64,000 bases of DNA from Rana temporaria (taxonomy: Eukaryota; Chordata; Amphibia; Anura; Ranidae), in contig NC_053491.1 of NCBI RefSeq assembly GCF_905171775.1, forward strand, positions 333,572,952-333,636,951, in the 5' to 3' direction. How positions within the stretch are numbered: position 1 is the stretch's first letter; the number at the start of each line of letters is the position of its first letter. The notes beneath the pieces are model-generated. The model saw nothing but the letters and a program-made list of their open reading frames with translations. It did no database searches and was not told where the DNA came from. Below, one piece after another: positions 33,785 through 44,476 of this stretch. The position numbers were made by a program, and so were the translations under genes.

Positions 33785-34147
33785 GGACGTCCCACATAGT
33801 AATTACTATGCTTCTCTGTGTCCCGTGATGTACGATAAAGAAAATAGGATTTTTATAACAGCTTACCTGTAAAATCCTTTTCTTGGAGTACATCACGGGA
33901 CACAGAGCTCCCGCCCCTCTTGATGGGGATTTTGGGACAATTATTGCTTTGCTACAAAATTAAGGTACTCCTGGTATGGGAGGGGTTATATGGGGGAGGG
34001 AACTTCCTGCCTTAGAGGCGTGCCAGTGTCCATCACCTGAAGGTAGACTCTATAACCCACATAGTAATTACCATGCTTCTCTGTGTCCCGTGATGTACTC
34101 CAAGAAAAGGATTTTACAGGTAAGCTGTTATAAAAATCCTATTTTTT
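33785..34147 (+). repeat. DIRS internal complementary region and right ITR (B1)
   Basis: The block at 33785-33920 joins, in one stretch, the complement of the left end ('...tgtacgataaagaaa') to the complement of the right end ('aaatcctttt...tggagtacatcacg'). The right ITR (33960-34147) is the inverse of the left ITR, including 'cttcctgccttagaggcgtg'. This is diagnostic of DIRS. Confidence 0.85.
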
Positions 34148-34238
34148 CAGTTTCTATATATTCACAGATTAAACCAGTCTTTATGTACCAGCAGTATTAA
34201 GAAAAGGAATTTTGTGTGTTTTTTTTTTTTTTTGTTAG

Positions 34239-34376
34239 GCCACTCCTGCAGTTCAGGTTAAGATGTCCGCTCCCGATTCTTCCCTCCTAACTGTTAAACA
34301 GACTTTTACTGTTCAGGTTCCAGATTCTGATGCTGATTCAGAGAGCAGTGAATCGTCTGATACAGAGCAAAAGCAG
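34239..34376 (+). CDS. TCOF1: Treacle-like gene, local exon 8
   Basis: A 46-codon phase 0-0 exon, long T-run acceptor ending 'ttgttag', donor gt at 34377. Begins ATPAVQVKMSAPDSS and ends DSDADSESSESSDTEQKQ. Shorter and less lysine-rich than exons 2-7; the acidic cluster is conserved. About 90 bp downstream of the DIRS B1 end. Confidence 0.8.
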
Positions 34377-34583
34377 GTATTAAAAAATAAAATCTACACA
34401 GTAGAAATCGGAATGAGGGTGATTACCAATGTTGGTTTGCACATTTTTATCGGGCTTGCATATTTTGGCCAGCGGGAGCTCTTGAAGGGATTGAGGGTGA
34501 TGCATGGACAAATATGAAGTCATCCCTTTTTGGCTATACAGTGTGGGAACAATGTATTGGCTTAAGTCTTACAAATAATATAA

Positions 34584-35033
34584 GGCGCCTTTCACACGGG
34601 CGGATAGAATGGTGCTTTTAGCTGCGGATTTTCTAGTTTTCTACCGCAGCTAAAAGCACACAATGCTTTCCTATGGCCCCATTCACACACAACTTTTAGC
34701 TGCGATTTGGTTGCATGCGGTTTGGTGCGAATAGAATTGAATGCGTCCAGGTGCAATTTAGCGCAGCTATATTCACACAACCGCAGGTAATCGCAGTCTT
34801 TTGTGTCAACTGCGGATAGCAGCGTGAGAAAAAAAAGAACAGGAAGCACATCATTATCAAAAAAATAAAAAGGGTTGCTATGGAAATGACTACTGCAGCT
34901 AAACGCGGTCACTTGTAACTGCGCGTAATCGCAATGTATAAATGCAGCGAATCGCAGTGCCCGGAGCCTTGAATTTCACAGAAAATTTACATGCTTTTAA
35001 CTGCGGCAAAACTGCCGTCCATGTGAAAGGGGC
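34584..35033 (+). mobile_element. MITE with 'cctttcacac' inverted ends, 450 bp
   Basis: Left 'ggcgcctttcacacgggcgg' mirrors right 'ccgtccatgtgaaaggggcc'. The interior repeats 'ttttagctgcg' and its complement. No ORF. Same end type as 9689-10052. Confidence 0.7.
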
Positions 35034-35152
35034 CTAAAGCAGTTTTCAGTTTGCATATGTTTATTTCATTTGGACATTTGCCATAGTTGTAGGCTGCAGT
35101 TCTGCATTAAATTGATTATTTTTTCTGTTTTTTTTTTTATTTATGCATCCAG

Positions 35153-35281
35153 CGTTCTAAAAGCACTGCACCGGTAAAAGTTCCGAAAAAGACCCCTGCG
35201 GTAGTTGGTAAGAAGGTGACCAAACCCGCTGCAGCAGATGCCACGGACAGCAGTGACTCGGATGATGAAGAAAAAGCTCAG
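35153..35281 (+). CDS. TCOF1: Treacle-like gene, local exon 9
   Basis: A 43-codon phase 0-0 exon, acceptor 'gcatccag', donor gt at 35282. Begins RSKSTAPVKVPKKTPAVVGKK and ends ATDSSDSDDEEKAQ. Only 87 bp separate it from the next exon. Confidence 0.85.
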
Positions 35282-35368
35282 GTATAGCCTACTTTTTGCA
35301 GACTCGGCAGCCTAGTCAGTTAAGAATATCAGAACTATATAATATAAAAACGTTTGGTTTTTCTGTAG

Positions 35369-35488
35369 CCTAAACCTTCAGCTGTGTCAAGAGGATTAAA
35401 GGCAAAACAAAGTGCTTCCACTGCTTTAAAACCAGATGAAAGCTCAGAAGAAAGTGAATCTGAAAGTGATGAAGAGCCTGTAAAACCG
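35369..35488 (+). CDS. TCOF1: Treacle-like gene, local exon 10
   Basis: A 40-codon phase 0-0 exon, acceptor 'ttctgtag', donor gt at 35489. Begins PKPSAVSRGLKAKQ and ends DESSEESESESDEEPVKP. Among the most typical acidic clusters in the gene. Confidence 0.85.
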
Positions 35489-35574
35489 GTATGCAACAAC
35501 AAATTTTGACACTTTTATTCTAAGTTGGCCTAATCTGTATACCTCAACAAAGATGGCACACAATGCTTTCTTAA

Positions 35575-35837
35575 AGGGGTTGTAAAGGTACATTTTTTTT
35601 TTTTCCCTAAATTGCTCCCTTTACCTTAGTGCGGTCCTCCTTCACTTACCTCATCCTTGGATTACAGGAGAGTCAGGACGCTCTCTATGTTGCAGATAGA
35701 GAAAGGAGCTGTGCGTTAGTGGGCGTCCTGACTCTCCTGTAGTCCAAGCAAAATGAAAGGATGAGGTAAGTGAAGGAGGACTGCACTAACCTAAAGGAAG
35801 CTATTTAGGAGAAAAAAATTGTACCTTTACAACCCCT
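35575..35837 (+). mobile_element. Palindromic TTAA MITE, 263 bp
   Basis: TTAA at 35571-35574 and 35838-35841, ends AGGGGTTGTAAAGGTACA and TGTACCTTTACAACCCCT (allowing one base). Nearly the whole element is an inverted repeat ('aggagagtcaggacg' and 'cgtcctgactctcct') and would fold into one hairpin. No ORF. Confidence 0.9.
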
Positions 35838-35841
35838 TTAA

Positions 35842-37776
35842 ATTAATCTCTGAGCCAAAAATTAACGCTCTCACACGCGACCCCTCCCACTTGTCTGCGT
35901 CAAACAGAGTGCCCTTTATACCTGCCTAAAGCTGTGGTCTTGTGACGGTCCAGTCCTAAGACTTCTATCCTCTTCTGTTTACATAAGATGGCGTATTTCC
36001 TTCTGGAGTCCATGTGTTTGAAAGAAAGGGGGGGCTCAAGTTTTGCCTGGAGCTGCAAAGTCATATGCTCCTCCAATACCTGAAAGTTCCAGGTGTTTTC
36101 TTTGCAACTGAATGTAGCAGTGGATGAACAAACTACTGTGGTCAGTTCCACTGCTTATTCCCCCCCGAAATGTAATGCAAGGATGAATCTAGAAGTCCTT
36201 CTGGTGTACTAAAAGGAAACTAATTTTTATTTTTGTCAGATATTTTAATTACATACATAGTATCTGCCTTTTTGAAAATTAACTTTTAATAACACTGATT
36301 TGTAGTGCATTTTTTATAAAATAGCACCGCAGTAGAGTCTTACTTTTCAAAATGGTGTGTCTATAATTCAAGTAAACAATTTGTGCATGTGACTGATAGT
36401 TGACAGCTGGTGTACATATTGGTGATTTAATAGGTATAGTGCTGTGCTAATAAATTATGCAATAAAATCACAAACCATGAGATAATGGTGTAAACAATAG
36501 TGAAATAATGAAAATTATACTAATGTCCACAATATGCTCAATAAATGGTAGGTGCAAACAATCTGAATCCTGCAAAAAATATGCAACACCTCCACCAGAT
36601 CTTCCAAGGGTGTGCTCTCACCCTATGGTTTGACACATAGTAAAGACCAACCCATGATGTTCAGATGGGTGTCTCCACATGGGATCACCCTTCAACACAC
36701 CCAAAGACAATAGAGGCATGTTCCACAACTTCCATATAATGCCTAGAATCCGAGTAAAATAGCCAGCAAACTGAGGACACAAGCTCACTGCAGCTCTGGA
36801 TTGCCAATGAGTTTAAAAAGAAAAACATTTTATAGTGATTACTGTTGCTGGTGTGTTATCAAGCCAAAAAACGTAAAATGCAAGCACATTATATACAGGA
36901 ATGTAAAAATCAAGAGACCCAGTGGAACAACTGCACCTCTGCAAGCCTAGGACCACTTAAACATGTGAAACCGCTCAAGGCATAGATCGATGTTGGCAAC
37001 CCACACTGTTGTTCTTATCCTCTCCTGGATCACTGTAGCTCCACCCAGTAGTTTATAGAGGGCACCCAGCGGGCACATCTAGTATCGAAGGTAATGGTTC
37101 ATTTGGCCCAGCTTGCTCCAAACAAACTATTGTTTTTTTTTATTATTTATTTATTTACACCTTTTATGCATGACGTGGGGGAAAAAAAAACTCTGGTCTG
37201 CTACCCCATCAGCCCCCCCCCCCCCCCGATACTCGCCTGAACCCCCTCTTGATCCACCTTCCAGGTGACGGGGCCGAGCCGCAGATCTGTCTTATGGGCG
37301 CACAGAGTGGGGCTCGGGCATGAGCGTGCACCTTTGCCCAATAGCAAGCAGCTTTCTATTGGGGGCACTGATCGAGGGGGTGGAGTTAGCAGTGCTGACG
37401 GGGGTAGCGAGAAGACGGTTGGGGCTGCTGTGTGTAAAACCATTGCACAGAGCAGGTTAGCTATGACCTGCTTGTTTTAAAAATAAATAAACCTTTAATA
37501 TCTCTTTAAGCTTATACTGGATTCTCAAAAATGTATGTTTTGTGCTGCTATTACAGTGCTGATGTTCTAAAACAAAAAGTTTATGCTGTGACCACTGGGT
37601 TTACTTGAAATGTTTTATGTATTTACATACAGCAATAAACTGAGCATATAATGAAGGTTGCAACATTACATAACATGCAACTAGCTATTCATGGGGGTTG
37701 AATATTTATGCAAAGCATGGGAAATGATGAACTTCATATTTTATTGTTGTCCTGACTTTTTTATGTTTATTGGCAG
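35842..37776 (+). other. Intron sequence: unassigned dispersed repeats
   Basis: No exon seen. About 36435-37030 reads like a dispersed repeat with (CAATAAA)-type and 'cacctccaccagatcttcc' text and no ends I can pair. A GC-rich block at about 37195-37440 follows a poly-C tract (37205-37227) and resembles part of the MITE at 12451. The open frames here are short and unsupported. Confidence 0.4.
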
Positions 37777-37971
37777 GCTGAAGTCAAAACTTTAGAAACG
37801 CAGAAAGAAAAACTATCTGCATCTCAACCGAAGATCACTGCACAGCCAGCAGCTATTGTATCAAAAGGGAAGAGCCTTGTGTCAAGCAAAATGACCGCTT
37901 TTTCTCAGGCAATGGCAGACAGCTCTGAAAGTACAGAGTCCTCTGATAATGAAGACCTTCCCCCAGCCCAG
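37777..37971 (+). CDS. TCOF1: Treacle-like gene, local exon 11
   Basis: A 65-codon phase 0-0 exon, acceptor 'ttggcag', donor gt at 37972. Begins AEVKTLETQKEKLSASQPK and ends ADSSESTESSDNEDLPPAQ. Confidence 0.85.
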
Positions 37972-39190
37972 GTACTCAGTAGTTTGTTCATAGTGAATAC
38001 ATCTAGATCATGGAACATACATGTTATAGCATAAATGGAACAGTTTCATATAATACCAGCCTTTAGAGCCGTCTTTTACTTGCATTCCATTCCCTCCCCT
38101 GCCACACTGTTTTTCCCAGAAAGAAAGGCGACATGCCCAGCACTTTCCTTTTTTATCAGTGTGACAAAACTGCTGGTTGGTGATTGGAAGCTCAATCGCC
38201 CAGTACTTTAATATGTGCAGGTCCTATGCAAGCTCCATTTTTATGACCTGGAGCTAACACAGGGACATCTTTTTTGTTTCCAGCGCCTGCCTAGTGGTAA
38301 AGCAGATACAGAGGTCCAAATTAACCACTTCAGCCCCGGACCATTTGGCTGGTTAAAGACCAGGCCACTTTTTTACGATTCGGCACTGCGTCGCTTTAAC
38401 TGACAATTGTGCGATGTGGCTCCCAAACAAAATTGGTGTCCCCCCCACAAATAGAGCTTTCTTTTTGTGCTGTTTGATCACCTCTGCTGGGTTTTTTTGC
38501 ACTATGCAACAATTTTGGAAAAAAATGCTAAATATTTACTTTTTGCTATAATAAATATCCCTAAAAAAATATATAAAAAAATGTTTTCCCTCAGTTTAGG
38601 CCAATATACCTATTCTTGTACATATTTTTTCAAAAATATTGATTGGTTTGCGCAAAAGTTATAGTGTCTACAAAATATCTCCCCGTTCTTCAGCTCTGTG
38701 ACCGGGTCACGGAGCTCACGGCAGGGTCGCGAGTGCGAGACCACACGACTCGCAAATTAAAAAGGACATACCTGTACGCTCATTTCGCAGCCGTGCCATT
38801 CTGTCAACTTACATCGTCGGGAACCGGTTAAAATTACCCTGTTGCTTTGCCTTGCATGTTAATGCACTGTTGTGAAAGCCAGGAAGTAGTAATATATTTG
38901 ACCAACAGTCTTGCTACAGTTTACATTACTGGATAAGCACCCTGCATACCTTCAAACAATCAGGCACTATGCAGGTTGCCCAATCCATGCCTTTTTACAT
39001 GGCCTGAGCACAATGTAACAGCGAGGATATGATTATTTCTAGGATGGGTAGATCTTGTACACTCCTGTGATCTTGTTATTTGCAAACTTTATTTTCAGTA
39101 ACCGTGTCAAAACTTTGTTCTTCACCTGTATACCCAAGATTCTTTGCTGTGCCACAGAGAGAACAATATCGTAAATACATTTTATTGCAG
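37972..39190 (+). other. Intron 11: TTAA MITE plus unassigned sequence
   Basis: Contains the MITE at 38325-38827. The rest (37972-38320 and 38832-39190) shows no exon or repeat with ends that can be placed. Confidence 0.4.
38325..38827 (+). mobile_element. CCACTT-family TTAA MITE, internally deleted, 503 bp
   Basis: TTAA at 38321-38324 and 38828-38831. The left end CCACTTCAGCCCCGGACCAT matches 40518; the right end is shorter (...AACCGG). The interior carries 'cactgcgtcgctttaactga' and 'aatagagctttctttttg' modules in the same orientation as 40518 and opposite to 4981. Confidence 0.75.
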
Positions 39191-39376
39191 GTACCTAGAA
39201 TATCCGTGAAGGCTACCCCACCTGCGGCCAATGTCACAGTACAGCCAGCTGCTGTGGCCAAACACAAAGCGGGCGGTCCTACCAAGTCGGTTCCAGGGAC
39301 AAAGTTGGCAAAAGTAGACCAGGGAACGCCTGATGGCAGTGAATCTTCAGATGGTGAAGAGCAGCCTGATGCACAG
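39191..39376 (+). CDS. TCOF1: Treacle-like gene, local exon 12
   Basis: A 62-codon phase 0-0 exon, acceptor 'tattgcag', donor gt at 39377. Begins VPRISVKATPPAANVTVQPAA and ends DGSESSDGEEQPDAQ. Intron to exon 13 is only 85 bp. Confidence 0.85.
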
Positions 39377-39461
39377 GTACAACACACAGGAGACAGGAAT
39401 TATTAACCATCACCAAGTGTCATTCGTGGAAATTAAAAATGTAGCAATTGATTTCTTTCAG

Positions 39462-39653
39462 AAGCTTGAGTTGTCAGTTGAGGCAAAACAGAAAAAGAAG
39501 CCAATGTCTGCTCCCTTATTGACTTCCACTCCATATGAATCCACTGTCTCTAAGGGAAAAGCTGCTGTGCCAGCGAGCACTCATCTGGTAGCAAAAGAGA
39601 CAGACATCTCAGAGAGTAGTGATACCGAGAGTGATGAAGAGGAGACAAAGCAG
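39462..39653 (+). CDS. TCOF1: Treacle-like gene, local exon 13
   Basis: A 64-codon phase 0-0 exon, acceptor 'ttctttcag', donor gt at 39654. Begins KLELSVEAKQKKKPMSAP (a basic KQKKKP patch) and ends DISESSDTESDEEETKQ. Confidence 0.85.
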
Positions 39654-39734
39654 GTACTTTGTGAACTGCTTTGGGCTTTATGTTTAGATGTAATAGTTTA
39701 AAAATAATTTAACGTGGGATTGGTTTTATGATAG

Positions 39735-39935
39735 GTTGTGACTCCTACACCAAGCTTTGTAAAGTCGAAGAGTGGAAGGATTACAGACACGCTGGCTAAA
39801 ACCTCCACATCTTCAAATCCTGCAATAGCAAAGACTACAACACCGTTTAAAGTTCCCTCCACACTTAAGAAGGATCCTGTAGAAAACTCAAGCGAGTCTT
39901 CGGATAGTGAATCTTCAGAGGAGACGGCTGTAAAG
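39735..39935 (+). CDS. TCOF1: Treacle-like gene, local exon 14
   Basis: A 67-codon phase 0-0 exon, acceptor 'atgatag', donor gt at 39936; upstream intron 81 bp. Begins VVTPTPSFVKSKSGR and ends ENSSESSDSESSEETAVK. Confidence 0.85.
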
Positions 39936-40135
39936 GTTTGTTTGTTTGTGTCCTGTTCATAGCAAGTCATATATCACTTTGATGACCTATAAGTTCAGTA
40001 AAATATGTTATACTTGAATGCTCTGTACAATGAGGCTTACATGTAGGTACTGTAAATAGCTCCTAAACTTGCACCGTTTAGGAGATATTTACTATATACG
40101 CTGCCGCCGACGTCATAGGCTGAAGCAACGGCCCG

Positions 40136-40320
40136 CTCGTGACCTCATGGCTCCAGCCAATCGCAGCCTGAGCCCGTGACCTCATGGCTCCAGCCAATCG
40201 CAGCCTGAGCCCGTGACCTCATGGCTCCAGCCAATCGCAGCCTGAGCCCGTGACCTCATGGCTCCAGCCAATCGCAGCCTGAGCCCGTGACCTCATGGCT
40301 CCAGCCAATCGCAGCCTGTG
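40136..40320 (+). repeat. Minisatellite, 37-bp unit, five copies
   Basis: Unit built on 'gacctcatggctccagccaa'; successive starts at 40141 and 40178 give a 37-bp period, and copies are almost identical. Each unit contains a CCAAT pentamer. It lies in the intron between local exons 14 and 15, upstream of a TTAA MITE. Confidence 0.9.
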
Positions 40321-40517
40321 AACACAGAAGTAACTCCGGGAGAGATGTCGACCCTGTCAGCAGTGTGCCGGCGCTGATTCAGGACATCGTTCTAAGTTAA
40401 GTATTTTATAATAAGCTAGTATGCTATGCATACTAGCTCATTATGCCTTTGTCTTGCAGGGTTTTTTTTGGGGGGGGGGTTTCTTTGGAGGTTTACAACC
40501 TTTTAAAGGCATTTTAA

Positions 40518-41385
40518 CCACTTCAGCCCCGGACCATTTTGCTGGTCAATGACCAGGCCACTTTTTGTGATTCAGCACTGCGTCGCTTTAACTGACAATT
40601 GCGAGGTCGTGCGACGTGGCTCCCAAACAAAATCGACGTCCTTTTTTTCCCACAAATAGAGCTTTCTTTCGGTGGTATTTGATCACCTCTGCGATTAGTT
40701 TTTGCGCTATAAACAAAAATAGTACGACAATTTTGAAAAAAAAATGTTTTGCTATAATAAATATCCCCCAAAAAATATATGAAACTTTTTTTTTTTCCTC
40801 GGTTTAGGCCGATACGTATTTTTCTACATATGTTTCGTTGAAAAAAAAATGGCAATAAGCGTTTGGTTTGCGAAAAAATTAGCGTCTACAAAATAGGGGA
40901 TAGTTTTATGGCTTTCTTATTAATCTTTTTTTTTTTTTTTACTAGCTAATGGCAGCGATCTGCGATTTTTATCGGTACTGCGACTTTATGGCAGACACTT
41001 TTGACACATTTTTGGGACCATTGGCATTTTTATAGCGATCAGTGCTATAAAAATGCATTGATTACTGTAAAAATGTCACTGGCAGAGAAGGGGTTAACAC
41101 TAGGGGGCGATCAAGGGGTTAATTATGTTCCCTCATTGTGTTCCAACTGAAGGGGGGGGGGGTGGGACTGACTAGGAGAAATGATAGATCGCTGTTCATA
41201 CATTGTACATTGCTCTGTAACGAGCGATCGCGGGTGCCCAGCGGTGCTCACGCTCGCCGGGCACCAGGGGCGAGCAGGGGGCGCGCCCCCCCCCTTCGGT
41301 GGCTCGCAATGCGTTAATTTTTTTTTTTTTTGTGCAGCCGAGCCGACCTGCCACCATAAAACTATGGTGGGCGGTCGGCAAGTGG
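40518..41385 (+). mobile_element. CCACTT-family TTAA MITE, 868 bp
   Basis: TTAA at 40514-40517 and 41386-41389, ends CCACTTCAGCCCCGG and ...CGGCAAGTGG. Contains the shared modules 'cactgcgtcgctttaactga' and 'gctttctttcggtggtattt', in inverse orientation to 4981-5980. No ORF. Confidence 0.8.
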
Positions 41386-41487
41386 TTAAATCTCCCTACC
41401 TGCGTCTTGTGCTTTTCACCTGCATAGGATCAAGATGGGCATTGCTCATGTAGTTTCATAGTGCCATTTGCAGAGATGTCAGTTTTT

Positions 41488-41675
41488 GTGCCCTTTTCAC
41501 ACCACACATGCAGATTTATTTGTTCAGGAATCTGCAATGTGTATGCAGTTTTCTGCATACACATTGAAAACTGATGTAAACGTGCATTAAAACTGAAGTA
41601 AACCAATGTGTCTGCAAGTGAAATCTGCATGGTTTTCCCATCGGTTTTCATGCATTTATGGTGTGAACGAGCCCT
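41488..41675 (+). mobile_element. Small MITE with 'ttcacacc' inverted ends
   Basis: Left 'gtgcccttttcacaccacac' mirrors right 'tggtgtgaacgagccc'. About 190 bp with internal 'tgcatacacattg' and its complement. No ORF. Confidence 0.55.
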
Positions 41676-42200
41676 AAATCTTCTTTCTTCATTCCTGTGT
41701 CAAGTTTCAGTTTTGGATTCAAACACAAAGCGTGGTGCACAGTGCTGCACAGGTTAATGCATGCCCTCTGTCTGTAGTGTCAGTAACGACACTTCCTGTG
41801 AAGGAATTGCAAATCTCAATTCATGGGTCTCAGTCTAGTGCTCTGCTGTTGAGAGCTAAACCATAATTGCATCTTGCACAAACCTAAAGAGGAAATGGCG
41901 AGACTTGCTTTGGACACTGTGACCCAGAACAAAAAGTTGCCTGTCCCTTTAGTGAATAGAGATAAGCTAGCTGCAGCAATACAAGGACATTTGGGAATAA
42001 ATAAGCCATATCATCACAAATTGCAGCCACAAAGATGAGAGAGAGAGAGAGAGAGAATTTTTTTTATATAATTTATTATACATACGCTTTAAGAGGTATT
42101 TGTAAGATATTAAAGATGTGAGGTTTTGAAAGCAGAATGTTAAGCCAGAATAGGCCATCTAGATAAAGTGTACATAAACTTTCCTGGAAATCGGATTTAA

Positions 42201-42659
42201 AGGATCACTAAAGGAATTTTTTTTTTGGGCTAAATAGCTTCCTTTACCTTACTGCAGTACTGGTTTCATGTCCTCATTAGTCGTTTTTGCTTTGAAGTTG
42301 CTGTAAAACTGCTCTGATCTCCACACTTCCTGGTTGTCCGTTTCCTTATAACCATCATACTGGGAGCTTTTCACGGTGGTCTAAGCTGTCATTACTGTGT
42401 GTCTAAAACTTAACAGAACCAATCAGATTCATTTTAAAAACAAAACACTGCTTTGGATTTGTTTGTTTTTGTTTTGTGTGTCTCTAGTTCACAGGAACAT
42501 GAAACCAGTTTAAAAGTGAAACTAATCTGCAGGCACATTATATGATTGATTTTTATCTATTTGTAATCATTTTTAAAAGGAATGATTTAACTTGTATGTC
42601 TCTATACTATACCCTGTAAACAGTCATTTCAGCTAAAACAAATTTCCTTTAGTGACCCT
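42201..42659 (+). mobile_element. TTAA-flanked MITE, 459 bp
   Basis: TTAA at 42197-42200 and 42660-42663. The ends AGGATCACTAAAGGAA and TTTCCTTTAGTGACCCT are inverse. The right end resembles that of 19693-20178. No ORF. It ends about 60 bp before local exon 15. Confidence 0.8.
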
Positions 42660-42718
42660 TTAAGTTTCAGTTTTGATTTTAAGGTTCATTAAAAGTTGTT
42701 ATATTCTTGGTTAAATAG

Positions 42719-42904
42719 GTTAACACACCAGTACCTACTGCTGTGAAAGCAGCTCAACCAAAAGTCTCTGAAAAGTTGAAGACACCCAATGTGACAAATC
42801 CGGTGCCTGGTAAACCAAATGCCAGTAGCCAACAAAAGCCGAAACAAGTAGATACCGACAGCTCGAGTGAGTCTTCAGATAGTGAAGCGGAACCTGTAGT
42901 TAAG
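42719..42904 (+). CDS. TCOF1: Treacle-like gene, local exon 15
   Basis: A 62-codon phase 0-0 exon, acceptor 'gttaaatag', donor gt at 42905. Begins VNTPVPTAVKAAQPKVSEK and ends DTDSSSESSDSEAEPVVK. DIRS copy B2 begins about 230 bp downstream. Confidence 0.85.
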
Positions 42905-43135
42905 GTACATTAGAATATCATCAATGCATTACTTGTACGAGAGTCGGATGTTTTCCACCTTCATTCATTATTACCAGATGGTTCCTTGTTGTATTTTTAA
43001 CCTGAACATCATAGAAATAATCTTGGAGCAAGGCTCCCTTAGCTTGGTATCAGGCTATTGTAGATGACAAGGTCAGGAATAGCAGGGGAAGTCTTGCAAC
43101 TGTCATTCACAAGATACAAAAAGTCAGGGGGTATT

Positions 43136-43283
43136 TCTTTATCGTACATCACGGGACACAGAGCAGCATATTCATTACTATGTGGGTTATATGGAGTACC
43201 TTCAGGTGTTGACACTGGCAATCTCAAACAGGAAATGCCCCTCCCTATATAACCCCCTCCCATAGGAGGAGTACCTCAGTTTT
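43136..43283 (+). repeat. DIRS left inverted terminal repeat (B2)
   Basis: Starts near 'tttctttatcgtacatcacg' and contains 'ggaaatgcccctccctatat'. Its reverse complement is at 48757-48900, down to the 'actgaggtactcctcctatg' end. Confidence 0.85.
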
Positions 43284-44476
43284 TACGCCAGTGTCTTAGG
43301 TGTTAGTCATGGTTTAGCTTGCCTCCGCATCCTTGGGATTAGGTGAGCTACCGGTTCTGTCCAAAAAAGCCTGAGCGCTAAAGTGGTCAGTAACCGGACC
43401 CCAAACCCTTGGGGTATAGCCCATAATGCTTTCTTTTTAAGAGAGCTGGACCCTGGGCCCAGAACTTAGAAAACCTTTGGGCGCCTAATGTTTTCTGTTT
43501 GCCAGGGTGCTATATGGGTCCAGGACAGTGGATCCTTCATGGAAGAAGAAGGTTCCCAGGGCCTGAAGGTCTAGACATCCCCACGGAGATGGGGGAAGAT
43601 TGGGCCTCTTGCTTGGCAAAGTCCTGCGGCATGGAGCAGGTAAGTAAGGGGAAAAACTTGCGGAACTTGGCTCTTAGCAAGTTTTTTTCTGGGAGGTCAC
43701 AGGGGACATGCCTAAGGTTATGCATTGCATCTGGCAAACCAGTCACATATCATGAAGATAGGATGGCTCTATGTTATCATTCCCCATAAAAAGTGACCTC
43801 CCTGGTAGTGTTGGAAAAGCTGTGAGTGGGGCCTTTTGTGTACAAATGTATGTGTGTGTCAGAGAGCTATGCTTACCTGCAAGCCTCCAGGCGATGCTCT
43901 ATCCAGTCCTCTTCCTCATGCCTGCAAGGCAGGCAAAAAACGCTGACCTCCTCGTGTGTTCCAGGCCTGCGGCTGCAGGAACAGAGAGGCCCTTCCTCCC
44001 AACCCCCCCCCCCGTCGGCGGGCGCGCGCGCGGTGCGCGTGCACGTGTTATAGGCGCATTTGGCGCCGTTTTAGCTGGGGGGGAAGGGCGGGTCAGTGGT
44101 TTAAGGAAGGGGCGGCCCTTCCTTAGTGCCACAGCTCATTCAATACTTTGGCTTGAGGGAGGAAGGACTGGAGTGAAGCACGGGGCGCTGAGGACACACA
44201 GTGGCCAGAAAGAATACTACAGTCTTCAGAAGATTGTGGTTTAGCCTAGGAATAGGCTGTTTTTTCTTTTCCATCTCATAGTCTTTTCTTTGGCAATACT
44301 ACTCAGGGGGATAGAATGTTTTTTCTTGCCTAAGATTGAAAAAAAAAAAAAAAAAAAAAAAAAGTGTCATCTAGGGTAGAGGAAACATTTTTTATTCCCC
44401 AAACAGGTGTTTGGGCATTTAACTATTTATAAGTCCCAGGTACCAATAAGTAGCAGGTGTGCCTCGGTATTGTACC
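43284..44476 (+). other. DIRS B2 leader, no protein assigned
   Basis: Non-coding leader between the left terminal repeat and the gag-like ORF. It has a GC-rich stretch (about 43990-44060) and a 25-bp poly-A run (about 44339-44363). Short open frames here have no recognised motifs. Confidence 0.5.

Larger units (their letters stand above)
29526..34147 (+). mobile_element. DIRS-type retrotransposon copy B1, internally deleted and interrupted
   Basis: Left inverted terminal repeat about 29526-29685 ('tcgtacatcaccggacacag'), right one about 33960-34147, internal complementary region about 33785-33920. Between them: a broken gag-like region, a Penelope-like palindrome (30247-31274), a jump straight to RNase H, and a broken recombinase. 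About 1 kb of reverse transcriptase is absent at about 31850-31920. Sits in the intron between local exons 7 and 8 and belongs to the same family as 43136-48945. Confidence 0.88.

Noticed and set aside
43771..44244. 157-codon open frame upstream of the DIRS gag-like ORF
   Set aside because: Low-complexity GC-rich leader without recognisable domain; the gag-like ORF starts further on.
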